A stretch of DNA of 64,000 bases from Luzula sylvatica (GCA_946800325.1 OX326957.1:28615054-28679053); one strand, 5' to 3'; positions 36,201 through 50,185 are shown, numbered from the stretch's first letter. The notes: generated from the sequence alone by a model not told the origin. Numbers and translations: made by a program.

Positions 36201-37456
36201 TTATCCTCTCCCTTGCTCTTTCAAAAGGTTGGCCTATTCGACAACTTGACGTCAATAATGTTTTTCTCCATGGTGACCTCACCGAAACCGTTCATATGTC
36301 TCAACCACCCGGTTTTAGCGATCCCTCCAATCTCTCTCATGTGTGTTTACTTAAGAAGGCCCTCTATGGTCTTAAACAAGCCCCTCGAGCATGGTTCACC
36401 AAGTTACGAGCATCTCTCACTCAATACGGTTTTATACCTTCTAAAACCGACACTTCCCTCTTTATTCGTTATAATGGGAATGAACTTCTCTTGGTTCTTA
36501 TTTATGTTGATGACATTCTCATAACGGGTAATTCGACTTCGTCCATTGAGACCCTTATTCTTCAACTCCACTCTCATTTCTCCCTCAAGGATCTCGGCCC
36601 TTTGCGATTTTTTCTTGGTATTGAGGCTCGCTCATCCTCTCATGGTATATATCTCTCTCAATCTCACTATATTACTACTCTTCTTCAACGGGCTAAAATG
36701 GATGGTGCCAAGCCTTGTCCCACTCCAATTATCCCGGGCGAGCAACTATCCAAAACTCAAGGTGATCCCATGTCCGACCCCACTTTGTATCGAAGCATCG
36801 TTGGGGCGCTTCAATATGCTACTATTACTCGTCCCGAAATCTCCTTCGCTGTAAATAAAGTTTCGCAATTCATGCATTCCCCAACCGATCTCCATTGGAC
36901 CGCAGTGAAACGTATCCTTCGTTATCTCAAAGGTACTATTGCTCATGGTCTTCTTTTTCGGCCTTCTATTGACTTCTCTCTTCGCGCATTTTCGGATGCC
37001 GATTGGGCGGGTTGTCCGGATGATCGAAAATCTACTACAGGTTATTGTATATTTTTGGGGCCCAATCTCATTTCTTGGTCTTCAAAAAAACAACCCACGG
37101 TTGCTCGTTCAAGTACCGAGGCCGAATATCGTGGTGTTGCTATGGCTACTTCCGAGTTGGTATGGCTTCAATACCTACTTTTCGAACTGCACATTTCGTT
37201 ACCTACTAGTCCTATTTTATATTGTGATAATATAAGTGCCACTTATCTCACTCACAATCCAATTTTTCATGCTCGTACCAAGCATATTGAGATAGATTTT
37301 CATTTTGTTCGCGATTTGGTCTCGACTAAAAAGCTTCAAGTTCAATACCTCAACACTCATGATCAACTCGCCGATCTCTTAACGAAAGGCCTTTCCGCTC
37401 CTCGCTTCCGCATGCTTCGTGACAAGTTGATGGTTTTTGAGGACCCCTCAACTTGA
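33293..37456 (+). CDS. Copia Gag-Pol polyprotein
   Basis: The 1387-residue frame starts MATRIISFQNQ. The N-terminal third is a Gag region of UBN2/retrotran_gag type. A CCHC zinc knuckle (C-x2-C-x4-H-x4-C) lies at about 326-339. The aspartic protease has DSGAT at D371. The integrase has an HHCC-like zinc region (WHRRFCH...CDSC) and core motifs DVWGP, CDGGTEF and PHTPQQNG. The reverse transcriptase has DVNNVFLHG (usually NNAFLHG) and YVDD at 1071-1074. RNase H has SDADWAG at about 1231 and the STEAEY motif. It would copy and integrate the element through a cytoplasmic particle. No stop or frameshift was found. The stop codon abuts the polypurine tract. The A-to-V change in the RT motif is the only oddity I noticed. 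Confidence 0.96.
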   Translation: MATRIISFQNQIATKFDGSNFLIWSTQVKAIIGGFGLSKHLTGLDVPPEFIAETANPNPDHQKYLQQDLFLQGWLQSTMHEQCIAHTLNCTTLAEVWQNLTSLYNTTTSATLLDVLSRLVTLRKGSQSGGDYFRQMKQYGDSLAQLGFPLPDFLVPLLILRGLGPDYNSFVSALLTRANPPTLQELHGQIISQEHRLADQLAQDSPQAFLAAKNPTSKGSLPPSQTLSTLGVQTPTDSVSNAGSHGPHPSSLESIVSTMGHLLSTQSASNAVSPQTTPDSVYKPLCEAFAAQLFRNPRGGKSYRGGRGKYRGGNSSNTSGTTQLFCKYCQRNNHDIKTCWALQKYLNSPTEPQANMIERTLSSSSDGWYLDSGATNHITANLNSLSTYSPYQGNDQIKVANGNGLSIHNVGTCLLPTNRHNLVLNNVLHVPKITKNLISISQFSKDNSISLEFNPSLCVIKDRATNEVLLEAYLQDGLYRLGTSSSPSKTTFLSEKTTETLWHRRFCHASYQIVRDVIRKYNLNCNSNSNAFCDSCAMGKSCRLPFSLVSSRSTSPLELIHSDVWGPTKISSHSGSRYFIHFTDDFTRYTWIYFLHSKDQVANVFALFKRRIENQLSCTIKSFQCDGGTEFLPLRHIYPEITFLQSCPHTPQQNGLAERKHRHIVELSLSTMAQGSIPTTFWDDIFYSVVYLINRIPNKNSTISPYELLFNKPPDYEFLRVIGCLCFPYTKPYNSHKLENRSLPCVFLGYSPNHKGYKCLHLPTNRLYISRHVVFNETYFPFAFHDSLPQPISSPSSSLHILDDSPSEPLPPLVPPPQPSPILESQLSPPTATDHPATSHHMVTRSRDNTRRPRVFANHEVYSSTKHPLSTSFDEVEPTCFTDAQKDPKWRKAMQDEINALVQNNTWTLVPSSPRHNSIGCKWVFKIKRNSNGSIQRYKARLVAKGYHQQEGIDYTETFSPVIKPTTIRVILSLALSKGWPIRQLDVNNVFLHGDLTETVHMSQPPGFSDPSNLSHVCLLKKALYGLKQAPRAWFTKLRASLTQYGFIPSKTDTSLFIRYNGNELLLVLIYVDDILITGNSTSSIETLILQLHSHFSLKDLGPLRFFLGIEARSSSHGIYLSQSHYITTLLQRAKMDGAKPCPTPIIPGEQLSKTQGDPMSDPTLYRSIVGALQYATITRPEISFAVNKVSQFMHSPTDLHWTAVKRILRYLKGTIAHGLLFRPSIDFSLRAFSDADWAGCPDDRKSTTGYCIFLGPNLISWSSKKQPTVARSSTEAEYRGVAMATSELVWLQYLLFELHISLPTSPILYCDNISATYLTHNPIFHARTKHIEIDFHFVRDLVSTKKLQVQYLNTHDQLADLLTKGLSAPRFRMLRDKLMVFEDPST

Positions 37457-37462
37457 GGGGGG
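37454..37462 (+). promoter_or_regulatory. Polypurine tract
   Basis: A run of G with TTGA before it sits directly upstream of the 3' LTR, overlapping the polyprotein stop codon; plus-strand priming site. Confidence 0.85.
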
Positions 37463-37724
37463 TATTGGAATATTTAGTTAGGCCTTAAATGTACTCTCAT
37501 TAAGGCCCAATCCTTCTACTCAATTGTTATTGGCTGACACTTAATCACTCGGATTAGAAATGATAGAAGGGTCAGGATAGTTTTAGAAGTAGTGCTTAGT
37601 AGTGGTAGTTATAAAAATAGTTATGTAACTAATCATTATAAAAAGCTTGTAACAGTCCCTGATTAAAGTAATGAAAAAATCTTCCAACTCTAAACTTTCT
37701 AAACTCACTGTAATTATTCTTATA
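37463..37724 (+). repeat. 3' LTR of the copia element (262 bp)
   Basis: Same length as the 5' LTR and no difference seen by eye. It would supply the poly(A) site. Confidence 0.93.
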
Positions 37725-37729
37725 TTATC
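37725..37729. repeat. 5-bp TSD of the copia element, right (TTATC)
   Basis: Matches 32906-32910. Confidence 0.9.
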
Positions 37730-39365
37730 GTCTCTAAACTTCATTAATATCAAATTTATCCACTTCAAATTTGTAAATATCAAATTTAACCAAACTGTTA
37801 ACCAATTTCTTCATATACTTAGTTTACATACGAATTGAAATTCAATAAAATTATAGAACCCAAAACAGTAATTGCATAGTATTTTTTCTTGCAAAAGATT
37901 TACATCCTCACCACAGAGACAAAATTAGGATTATAAAACAAAATTTTAGTTCAATAAACATTCAAAACTCAAAAAATAAATAATAAAGGATAATATAAGA
38001 AACGGAATTTGAAAATTTTGATTATCTCTGTAGCTCCAGAGATTCCGTACCTTAAATATACAAATGTATAAAACAATTAATTAGGACAAAACTAGAATTT
38101 AGGAGGAAAAAATGTGATTTTTAATCTCCTCGTGAAAAAGATTCAGATTTCCTATTCGTATTAACTTTATAAAGAAATCATAGCTCAAAAATTCATATTT
38201 TACAAAATTGATATGCAAAAGAAAAATATAAGAATTAAGTTTTTGAGGTTTTGATTAGCAGCCAAACTGGTGAAGGCATCTTCCCCTTTATTATCAAAAA
38301 GTCCACTTCAATTTTGTCGTACGATAGAAAAACAAGAAATGGGTATCTGTTCTATTTTACACCATTCACAGGGAAAGGGTATTTCTTTCCTTTTACACCA
38401 TAAGCTTCAATTTTCTTGTATCATCCCTTTCTACAGTATTCCTTTTTCCTTCTCAGATCCATCCAAGAGCTTCTCTAGGCTCTAACTTAATGGTTTCTTC
38501 AATAACTTCTCTTTCTCATCAGACACTTCATCCATCCTTTTTAAACGAGAAGCTATCGCGCTTCATTCTTGTGGCTTACTGGCTAGAGAGAGAGAGAGAG
38601 AAAGAAGTACGGGCTGGAGAGAGAGAGAGGGGGAGAGTCTGGCAAGAGGAAAGAGGAGATGGGTTTGGGGGAGAATTTAAAGAGGAGGAGCGGACTCCAA
38701 CGTTCGGATTGTGGCCTTGATTTGACCGTTGCAGCAAAATATTGATTTTCTGGGGCTTTATTTGTATAAATATTTGTGTTGCTTACATAAAATAAATGAT
38801 TAAAGCAAAAATAACACTTGTTGCACCGAAGTTTGTAGATTCAAATGTAATGTAAGGACAAAAAAGATTTTTCCAGAATAATTTTAAACAATGAAGTTAA
38901 CAATAATGTTAATAACAAGTATTGTAATCCAAATTTGTGAACCAATAAGAATCATCAAGATTAAGAACTCCAAATCTCTCAATAAAAGGTAATTTAACTC
39001 TTCTTAATTAAGAACTCCAAATCTCTCAATAAAAGGTAATTTAACTCTTCTTAATTATATGTCGAGTAAATACAAGTAATTTCAGAACTGTTGAAACAGG
39101 AAAACGAAAACTTAATTTAGTAGACCCTAACCCCTAATTTAGCAATAATTTCATAAAAAAAAATAACAATTTCAGAGAGAAAGCCTAAATCCAACAATAA
39201 ATAAAAAGTAATTTAAAAATTTTAGGCATACACATTTTGCATATCGTATCCCAAAATTTTTTATATACGACTACTAAATGTTAAAAAACATACAAAATTG
39301 ATTAATTATCATAAAAAGAAATTAATGACAATAATGATAAAAACACAAATGTACATCAACAATTC
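37730..39365. other. Intergenic region between the copia element and RPL12
   Basis: 37730-37800 continues the interrupted MULE terminus. 38470-38720 is purine-rich with (GA)n patches and looks, on the minus strand, like a CT-rich promoter and leader, but no coding sequence follows that I recognise. 38961-39054 is a 47-bp unit repeated twice. The rest is AT-rich. Confidence 0.45.
38961..39054. repeat. 47-bp tandem duplication (2 copies)
   Basis: The unit beginning TTAAGAACTCCAAATCTC at 38961 recurs at 39008 with no difference seen. Confidence 0.9.
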
Positions 39366-39464
39366 GGCCCATATATATCCGGCCCATTAAATCTAAACAA
39401 AAGATTAACCATACATAACCAATCTCTCTCAATCTCCCATCCACTCGCACAACGCATTTATAAA
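39366..39464 (+). promoter_or_regulatory. RPL12 promoter with paired GGCCCA boxes and a TATA-like box
   Basis: GGCCCA at 39366-39371 and 39381-39386 (TGGGCC on the other strand) are site-II-type elements common in promoters of plant ribosomal-protein and other growth genes. ATTTATAAA at about 39456-39464 could be the TATA box, roughly 80 bases before the start codon. Confidence 0.6.
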
Positions 39465-39542
39465 CCCCAAAAAATCTCACCCTTTTCCCTCCCCCCTTAT
39501 CTTATCCTCGCTCTTCGTCTTCCTTCTTCCAGCCGAGTAGCA

Positions 39543-40145
39543 ATGGCAGCAACTCTACCCTCCACCCTCTCCATCTCCTCCTTCGTTTCCTCCCCGTCGC
39601 AACCCCCTTCTCGCTCAATTTCCCACTCCCTTAAGCTCAAATCCCCAACCTCACGGCGCTCACTCGTAATTACCGCCTCCGCAACCGTCTCTCCCAAAGT
39701 CGAAGAACTTGGCAGCACCATTTCGAACCTCACGCTCGAGGAAGCACGTAACCTGGTCGATTACTTATCCGAGAGACTCGGCGTGTCCGCCGCTTCCATG
39801 GCCGCGCCTGTAGCCGCTGCTGCAGCACCGGCTGCCGCCGAAGCCGAGGCCGTGGTCGAGCAGGTCGAGTTTGATGTGATTATCGAGGAAGTACCTAGCA
39901 GTTCTAGGATTACTGCCATTAAGGTCAATTTTTTACATTCTTTCACAATTTCAAAACTTTAATTTGGATCTGATACATTACTAATTTTTCAGGCTGTAAG
40001 AGCTTTGACGAATTTAGCACTTAAAGAGGCGAAGGATTTGATAGAGGGCTTGCCGAAGAAATTCAAGGAGAAGGCCTCGAAAGACGAGGCCGAGAAAGCG
40101 AAGAAACTCCTCGAGGATGCGGGGGCGAAAGTGTCGATTAAGTAA
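39543..40145 (+). CDS. RPL12: Chloroplast 50S ribosomal protein bL12 (L7/L12), nuclear-encoded
   Basis: Two exons, 39543-39923 and 39993-40145, with a 69-bp GT-AG intron, encode 177 residues. Residues 1 to about 50 are a Ser/Thr/Arg-rich chloroplast transit peptide ([12 protein letters not shown]...). The mature protein has the L12 N-terminal dimerisation helix ([19 protein letters not shown]), an Ala-rich hinge (about 80-105) and the C-terminal domain ([20 protein letters not shown], then [19 protein letters not shown]), ending GAKVSIK. Multiple L12 copies form the ribosomal stalk that recruits translation GTPases in plastids. The splice was fixed by joining ITAIK to AVRAL, as the family requires; reading through the donor hits a stop within 12 codons. 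Confidence 0.96.
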
Positions 40146-40565
40146 ATTTACTTCAAATTGTAATTGTCTAGGTTTGAAATTTGTTTTTACTTTTTTTTTT
40201 CGAGTCTTTTGGAGGATTTTTTATGTCTGTTTAAAAGCTGTTTGATTTCTATTTGGTTTTGTTAATGTTGCACAAATCATCAAGCAGTCACATTTTTATT
40301 CTTTTTTGTTTATGTTGCAGGAATCAAAATGATCATAATTTAAAACAATATATTTATATTGTATACATAATTTATATCCAAAACAATGAGAAAATCTTGA
40401 ACCATTCTGCCTTTCTCGGATACATTTTCATTTCATTTAATTTAGGATGCAAAAAGCTTTAATTTATTTAATCTGTATTGCAAAATGATTAAGCAACATG
40501 AAAACCAGGCCCAAGGCCATGTAGTGGCAGCTGAAAAACAGCCCATCTACAGATTTTTCTGATTA
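40146..40565. other. 3' flank of RPL12
   Basis: Likely 3' UTR with a TTTTTTTTTC run near 40190, then AT-rich spacer. No gene recognised. Confidence 0.45.
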
Positions 40566-40574
40566 TTCTTTTAA

Positions 40575-40949
40575 GGCCAAATTTCATACCTATCCCTACA
40601 AAATCTCCACAATTTCACGTGTACCCTTGCAAAACTTGAAATATCATGAATACTCCTATAAAACTATTAAAATTTCACGAATGCTTTTTTTTTGTTAAAT
40701 TTCGATTAACTATTTGCAAAGATTACCCCTAATTTACGCTTTTTCGATTTTTCTGACACAAAATTTATTGCTTATTTACATAGGGGGTAAAATCGAAAAA
40801 GCAAAAAATTGACGATAATCTTAGCAGATAGTTAACGTAAATCTAACAAAAAAAACATCCATAAAATTATAAAAAAAAATTTAGGCGTGTTTGCAGGAGT
40901 ATATACGTTAAATTGTGGGAATTTATAAGGGTACATATAAAATTTTGCC
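40575..40949. mobile_element. 375-bp fold-back MULE-type MITE
   Basis: The termini GGCCAAATTTCATACC and GGCAAAATTTTATATG mirror each other, and nearly the whole element folds back around the TTTTTCGATTTTT / GGTAAAATCGAAAAA centre near 40740-40800. It is flanked by 9-bp repeats TTCTTTTAA (40566-40574) and TTCTTTTTA (40950-40958), one mismatch. Same family as 77-380. Confidence 0.85.
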
Positions 40950-40958
40950 TTCTTTTTA

Positions 40959-41889
40959 ATGTACAAATTATTTGGAGATATTTTGTTGTTAAACCTTTTA
41001 GGGACATGGAAGCAAAATTATTTGTTTGTGAGAATTTTATTTTAATGTCAAAACGGAGGTATTAAAAGGGCAAAAAAACAAGTTAGACAGATTTTTTTTA
41101 GCAATTATTATTTCGTACTTTATAATTTCAATAAATGTAATTAAAGAATTATTTGTCACGAAAAATATACAAAGTTACTAATACGTGTGCATGGTGCTCA
41201 TTAAATTAAATATTAAATATCAAATATATTATTAGTCGGTACCAAGAAAAAGAGACACGTCAAGCCTCTTCTTTCACGTGTGTGTGTGTGTGTTCTCACT
41301 CTCGGACCTTCTTTGAAACACCCCATTATTTACACCTTTCATAACTCAGTAAGTACGGTATTATTTGTAACGAGTCGTTAAAGAATGTATTGTTGACCCG
41401 TTACGTGGATGTGTGTAATAGAAGAGGTTAAGATAACTACACGCTTCCTTACTTGAGTTGAGCAGCTTCCTTAGTCTCTCTTTCCTTACCTATGGGTTTT
41501 CTCCTCTCCATTTCTAACTCAAATGGATGGTCATACTATCAAAATAATTTACCCCATTGTTGCATTACTTGGGAGATTTTGATGGTTATAAGATTCAAAC
41601 AAATATTGTTTCGTCGTATAATTTGACTTATTTTAGTAAAATTTTCATTCCCATATTTTTATTAAATGAATAAGATTATTTGTTCCTTATTTATTATTAT
41701 TTAATATCAATAAAAATAAAATTCATGACATATGATTTATTGTATTATGCAATAGATCGGTTCAGTTATGCGTCCATTGACATATTATTTTTTTTGAAAG
41801 AAAATGACTATTGTCGCCGGCCACTTCGTCCGCCCGGTCGTTAAAATTGTCAAGAACGCGCCATGTGTCATTTTTTTATTGGATGCGTC
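40959..41889. other. AT-rich intergenic DNA
   Basis: A short (GT)n tract lies at about 41278-41292. No gene or repeat family recognised. Confidence 0.4.
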
Positions 41890-42335
41890 TTTATTTAAAT
41901 ATTATATTCAAAAAGTATATAATGATGTTACAAAAATATGATAACTAAGTAAAATATATAATATTGAAAAATCCATACATATATATTAATATTTAAAATA
42001 TATTTAAAGTGCTATACAAACATATACTATATATTTTCCGAAAATATACTTCAATTAAAAAAGATATAATGATCGTGTAAAAACTACATATTAAAAATAT
42101 ATTATAATTATAACTAAAAATACATAATATTATATATTTAAAAAGATACATAAAAATATCTAAAAATATATATATCATACATTTAGAAAAAAATATCTCC
42201 CCAAATATATATTGTAATTTAAACATAAAATATATCATACATTGAAAAATAACTCAGTACAAAATTATAAAATATATATCATAATATACTTAAAATATGT
42301 ATTGTACTACAAAAAAAACATAATTAAAAATAACT
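41890..42335. repeat. AT-rich degenerate repeat field
   Basis: Diverged units of the type ATATATCATACATTTAGAAAA, as at 25960-27110. Boundaries not defined. Confidence 0.45.
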
Positions 42336-42539
42336 GACGACAAAATAATTATAATTAGTAAAAAAAAATTGTCTAAAATTTAATTCTCATTAAAAAAAAA
42401 CTCAATCCACAAGCATTATTACAAAAAGATAGGTCCATTTTAATAGAAATGGCGAAGAAGTAAAACGATCCACACTGTAGAGAGAGACTACAGCCCAAGC
42501 CTGGCGCCATCTAAGCTGTCCCCCATCAACTTCCTCTCC

Positions 42540-42609
42540 GATTCCTCGAAACCCCTCCCCCCTTCTCCCTTCTCCCTTCTCCCTTCTCCCTCCCCCCTTC
42601 TATATATAC
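42540..42609 (+). promoter_or_regulatory. Core promoter of the second PBP1-like gene
   Basis: A CCCTTCT repeat block (about 42556-42600) is followed by TATATATAC (42601-42609), 85 bases before the start codon. Confidence 0.6.
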
Positions 42610-42693
42610 TCCCCTTCCATTTCTCCATCACAATTCAACTCATTCTCTCCAACCCACAAAAGAAGAAGCTTCATAGTCCTACAAAAATCAACA

Positions 42694-43062
42694 ATGGCGA
42701 CACAAAGACCAATCGACCAATTCGAGGATTTCTTCCCGGTAATGGCGGACAGGCTCGGAGAGGACGGTTTGATGCAAGAGCTCGTCAACGGGTTCCGAAT
42801 TTTGATGGATCCCCGCGTCAATTTAATCACATTCGATAGCTTGAAAAGAAACGCTTCGGTCATGGGGCTCGAAGGATCGAGCGACGAGGAACTGAGACTC
42901 ATGCTTCAGGAAGGCGATTTCGACGGAGACGGCGCGTTGAACGAGATGGAATTTTGCGTCTTGATGGTCAGACTCAGTCCTGAATTGATGGAGGGACCGC
43001 GAAGATGGCTCGATAACGAATTTCAACAAGCTTTCGGTTTCGAATTAGGTTTAGATCATTAA
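42694..43062 (+). CDS. PBP1: PBP1-like calcium-binding protein with one EF-hand
   Basis: The 122-residue, intronless protein starts MATQRPIDQFEDFFPVMADRLG. It has the same family architecture as 20982-21323: N-terminal FFPVMADRLGEDGL, ITFDSLKRNA, one EF-hand loop D75-E86 (DFDGDGALNEME), EFCVLMVRLSPELME, and a longer C-terminal tail ending FGFELGLDH that resembles the FGF ending of Arabidopsis PBP1. It should bind Ca2+ and then a protein partner (PINOID kinase for PBP1 itself). The start is the first Met after a normal-length leader. It is the more typical family member. It is clearly diverged from the copies at 13.5 and 21.0 kb, so it is not part of that recent duplication. Confidence 0.93.
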   Translation: MATQRPIDQFEDFFPVMADRLGEDGLMQELVNGFRILMDPRVNLITFDSLKRNASVMGLEGSSDEELRLMLQEGDFDGDGALNEMEFCVLMVRLSPELMEGPRRWLDNEFQQAFGFELGLDH

Positions 43063-44340
43063 TCGAGTCGAATTCGAGACTAATCGATTTTTTTTTTCTC
43101 CTTTTTCTTTGTGATTTTTGATTTGTTGATACAATGTTGAGAAGAGAATTAATAAAAGTAACTTTTATTCCAAACTATCTTTTTTGTTGTTAATTTTTGT
43201 GGATTTAGTTAACAATCCACAATAAACAATGTATTTTGAATTAACAAATGTTCAAGTTGGTTTATGAGTTGTAATCAGGTTGTACAACTCAAATTAAATT
43301 TGTAATTAAGACTTGACAGTAACCAAAACATGACATCACAGAGAATCGAACGTGTTTGATGCTCTATTTAAATAATGGATAATGTTAAGCAATATTAATT
43401 AAAATATTTATTACAACTAGTAAAGCAAACCATAAAAAAATTGACAACTTGGTCTCCAAATATCAAGGGATGAAAATTTTGAAATATTTTTGTGTATTCC
43501 CCACAAGATATAGAATATTCATATATTTAATTAAGAGATTTTATCACGTCAACAGACTTTGCTTAATATCTAAATCGAGTAGATTTTAACATATGTCATA
43601 GAACTTTGCTTTTTTTAGATGTATGACATAAAATTTGGATGCAAAAATAATCAGAATCAAAATAATTTTGCAAGAATAATTTAATTTGGACCAATTAAAA
43701 GTTCAATTACCACGTCAATAATTAGAATTTCAACGACTATCTTGGCTAAAGTTTAGTTTGAAATTTTTAAAAAAAAATTCTGACACTTTTTTCAAGTCCC
43801 TCAAAAAGTACTTTGAAAATTTCTTAATGGTCAATCAAGGTTAAATTTAACAACAGGACTTTTAAATATTCAAAATTAACAGAACTATCAATTTTTTCCA
43901 TTTGAAAATTTTCAAAATTAATTGGGGAAACCTAGCTGTTTCAATGTCACAAGACAAGAATCATAAAGAGACATGATCTCAGTGTATACCTCTGTTTTGT
44001 CTCCTAATATATTTATAATTAACTAACTAATCATGTTAGCAAATTAATTAAAATTTCTAATTTGCCATTGTTGTCTCGGAGATTCTTGGCACAGTGTTTT
44101 TCTGCACTGGTTGGTTAATTTTATAAATCCAATCTTTGTCTCATTTATAGGTATCAAATTTGCTAATCATGCATGCATGTTTATGTTCATGTTTTGAAAA
44201 TGGATTTTATCTGTATTTATTTTATTTTATTTACTCATGTTTGCTCTGCTCTTTCAATTATTTATTTATTGTGATAGTTTATCAGTATCTTCTAAGATGT
44301 TTTATCATTTTATCCGGCTCAAGCAAGATCAATGTGTTTT
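43063..44340. other. 3' flank and AT-rich intergenic DNA
   Basis: 43063-43180 is the probable 3' UTR (AATAAAA at about 43149). The rest has no recognised feature. Confidence 0.45.
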
Positions 44341-44344
44341 AGAA

Positions 44345-44592
44345 CAATCATTATATGACCCAACCCGAAAAAGTGATCCGACCGGTCCGAATCCAAACCC
44401 GACACAAATCGAAAAATGTTGAAACACCAACGAGCCAAAACCGAAATCGAATCGAATGACCCAAATCCGAAACCGAATGATTTGAACCCAATCGAACCGA
44501 AACCGAATAACCCAAAATCCGAATTGACCTGAAACCGAACTGATTCGAGAAAGAACTGACCAGATACCCGAATGACCCGATGACCCGAAAAC
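44345..44592. repeat. CCGAA-type minisatellite / MITE remnant
   Basis: Irregular repeats of ACCCGAA, AACCGAAA and AATGACCC words occur in one orientation. It resembles half of the element at 30719-31136 but without inverted termini. Frames across it are repeat translations. Confidence 0.6.
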
Positions 44593-45333
44593 AAAATTGT
44601 AAGAATTCGTATCCCCCGGACGATATATTACTAACAATATAAATAGTATATATTATTGCTACAATGTATATAATAGTATAATCGTATAATCACGCTAAAT
44701 ATAATTTTAAAAAATTGTATTTCTAAGTCAATGTGTCTAATAATTATTATAAAATTTTCGGAAAAGAATGATCAAAATTCATATTACCAAAATTATATAT
44801 TTTGTTATTTATTCATTGATGTCAATGAAACTTGAACGCACAAATTCTTTCAATATATGATTCTGCTCGTAATTTTTATATTGTATTTTCTTTCAAGTTC
44901 TATGAATTAGTGATATATTTTGTCCCTACAGCTTCATAAAAGTAGGCTGGATGGTCCATGTTCATTTTATATTAATTATTAGAAGTTTACATCTCTATAA
45001 GGATTTTGAGAATATTCCTAAATAAAACAAAACCCAACTTCTAATACAAATTAAGAAATATGCACAAGCCAACTTCCAAAATCCTTCTTAAAAATCTAGG
45101 ACATTTCTCCTCTATTCTGGATCAGGCCTTGAAGTCCAGGACAATTAAGTAGGAATTTAGATTCCATTTCCTCTATTCTGATGTTCATTAATCTATTATT
45201 ATTTATTTTAAAACCAAAAAATAAGAACAAAATGAAAGAAATGACATTTGACTAGGCATTTAAAAATAAAATAAAAATTTATTACTAACGCAAATTCATC
45301 GTTTTTCAATAAATTTACAAATGGAAAAATAAT
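44593..45333. other. AT-rich intergenic DNA, 3' of the beta-glucosidase
   Basis: No gene recognised. The part near 45200-45333 should include the 3' UTR of the minus-strand gene. Confidence 0.4.
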
Positions 45334-48773
<3,440 letters not shown>

Positions 48774-49370
48774 AGTTGTGAGTTCATAGATACTTTTCTT
48801 AGGAAGTATATATATTAGATTGTCAAGGGTACTCTTGGAATTTTTGTGAAAGTGAGAGATAGATAGGTTTTGAATCTTCTCTTTTAGAATACGTAATGGA
48901 GATCTGTCAAATTCATATTCTTATGCATTTTGTGATAATGGAGATCTACAGTATCATGAAATGGAGAGGAGATGTAGGTTTTACGTGAAAATATTTAAAT
49001 AACTAAATAAGGTGAGGGCTCCCTTGTCTTGGAAGTGCTTTTAAACATGCGTTAGGGTTAAGATAATTAAAATTCCCATTTCTAATAGAGACAAATTTGT
49101 GTGCTTGTGGGTCGGTGAGTGTGTTGAGTGTGGGTGTGTTGTGATATTTGATGAAGCAAAGCAATCTCCTAGTCACGGAAATGTATCTCCATATTATTTG
49201 TGTGATCAAATCTTCAAATTATGGTACTATGAATAAGCTGCAAGACTAAAATTTGGGGCAAATTTGACATCAAATGTACATCTACAAAACCTCAAAACAC
49301 CACTCAAGCTCCTCAAATATATAAAATATAAATTATATAATTGATTCATAAAATATAATTGATTTCTATA
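48774..49370. other. Beta-glucosidase promoter side
   Basis: Upstream region of the minus-strand gene, AT-rich. No binding site I can support beyond the TATA-like stretch. Confidence 0.4.
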
Positions 49371-49919
49371 CAGAACGGAAGAACGATTCATAAAATATAA
49401 TTGATAATTAAATTAAATTGACGTGTCAATTAAACATGTTAATTAATCTTAATTTGAATGTAAATTAATCCAACTAATCTTAATTTGTTCACTTCATCGA
49501 GAGTGTTAGGGGTGAGATTGGGAGGCACAATATATTTTTCCATATAAAAACTGCATGACCAAAGTAATTTGGGGATATTTCGTAGATAGGGTTATACTTA
49601 TACATGACTATTATGTTATGTAGGGTCGTTGGGATAACCATGACGTTTTCTTTCTGTAGGGGCAAATGTGATATTTTGAGATTTTGGATGGTACACCAGA
49701 AATTAACCTTTTCTTTCTTTTTATATGTTAATTACCGATTGTAATAATTAACAGTCCAACTAAAATAAAATAAGTTCCACTGACCATATGTTATTTTGTA
49801 AAAAAAATTGGATGTCAACTTGTTTTTGTTTGACCTTTTATAAAAATTAAATGTGTTATTTTTCCATATACACGACGGGCACACGTTTTATTCGGTGTAT
49901 TTTAGGATATGGAAATTAT

Positions 49920-50185
49920 ACTTGTCTCCCCCAAACTCATTTCGAGTTTATTGATGAGATGACAAAAAAAATTAAATGGGTTGATTAGGTTTTTTAATTG
50001 ACTCAATTAATTGTTAATAAATTATATTATTACATATTGATTGACGTGTCAATTCAATTAAACGATGAATTAAATTGCTAATCAAATCAATTAATAATAC
50101 TAATTATCTCATTTAACCATCATATGCTACTTCATCAAGACTCTTTTTTGTGTTACGAGAGCTGCGTATATAACCCCTTTAGGAT
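49920..50185. mobile_element. Diverged copy of the GACGTGTCAATT MITE-like family
   Basis: 'CTCCCCCAAACTCAT' at one end, AATTAA-rich middle around GACGTGTCAATTCAATTAA, and 'TTTGTGTTACGAGAG' at the other end parallel the unit at 14985-15235. A shorter relative spans about 49380-49545. Ends are not exact. Confidence 0.4.

Larger units (their letters stand above)
32911..37724 (+). mobile_element. Complete Ty1/copia LTR retrotransposon (4814 bp)
   Basis: Order: 5' LTR 32911-33172, primer-binding site from 33173 (TGGTATCAGA, complementary to the 3' end of initiator tRNA-Met), one polyprotein frame 33293-37456, polypurine tract 37454-37462 (TTGAGGGGGG), 3' LTR 37463-37724, and 5-bp TSD TTATC. Domain order protease-integrase-RT-RNase H defines copia; the protein resembles the RE1/Retrofit type. 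LTRs that appear identical and an uninterrupted frame indicate a very recent insertion. It lies inside an older MULE terminus. Its GC content and codon use stand out from the AT-rich surroundings. Confidence 0.96.

Noticed and set aside
33423..37235. Several further frames of 60-360 codons inside the copia element
   Set aside because: They are out-of-frame shadows of the 1387-codon polyprotein.
44319..44637. Overlapping minus-strand frames of about 90-100 codons rich in Gly, Phe and Arg
   Set aside because: Translations of CCGAA-type tandem words; the same happens at 30550-31153.
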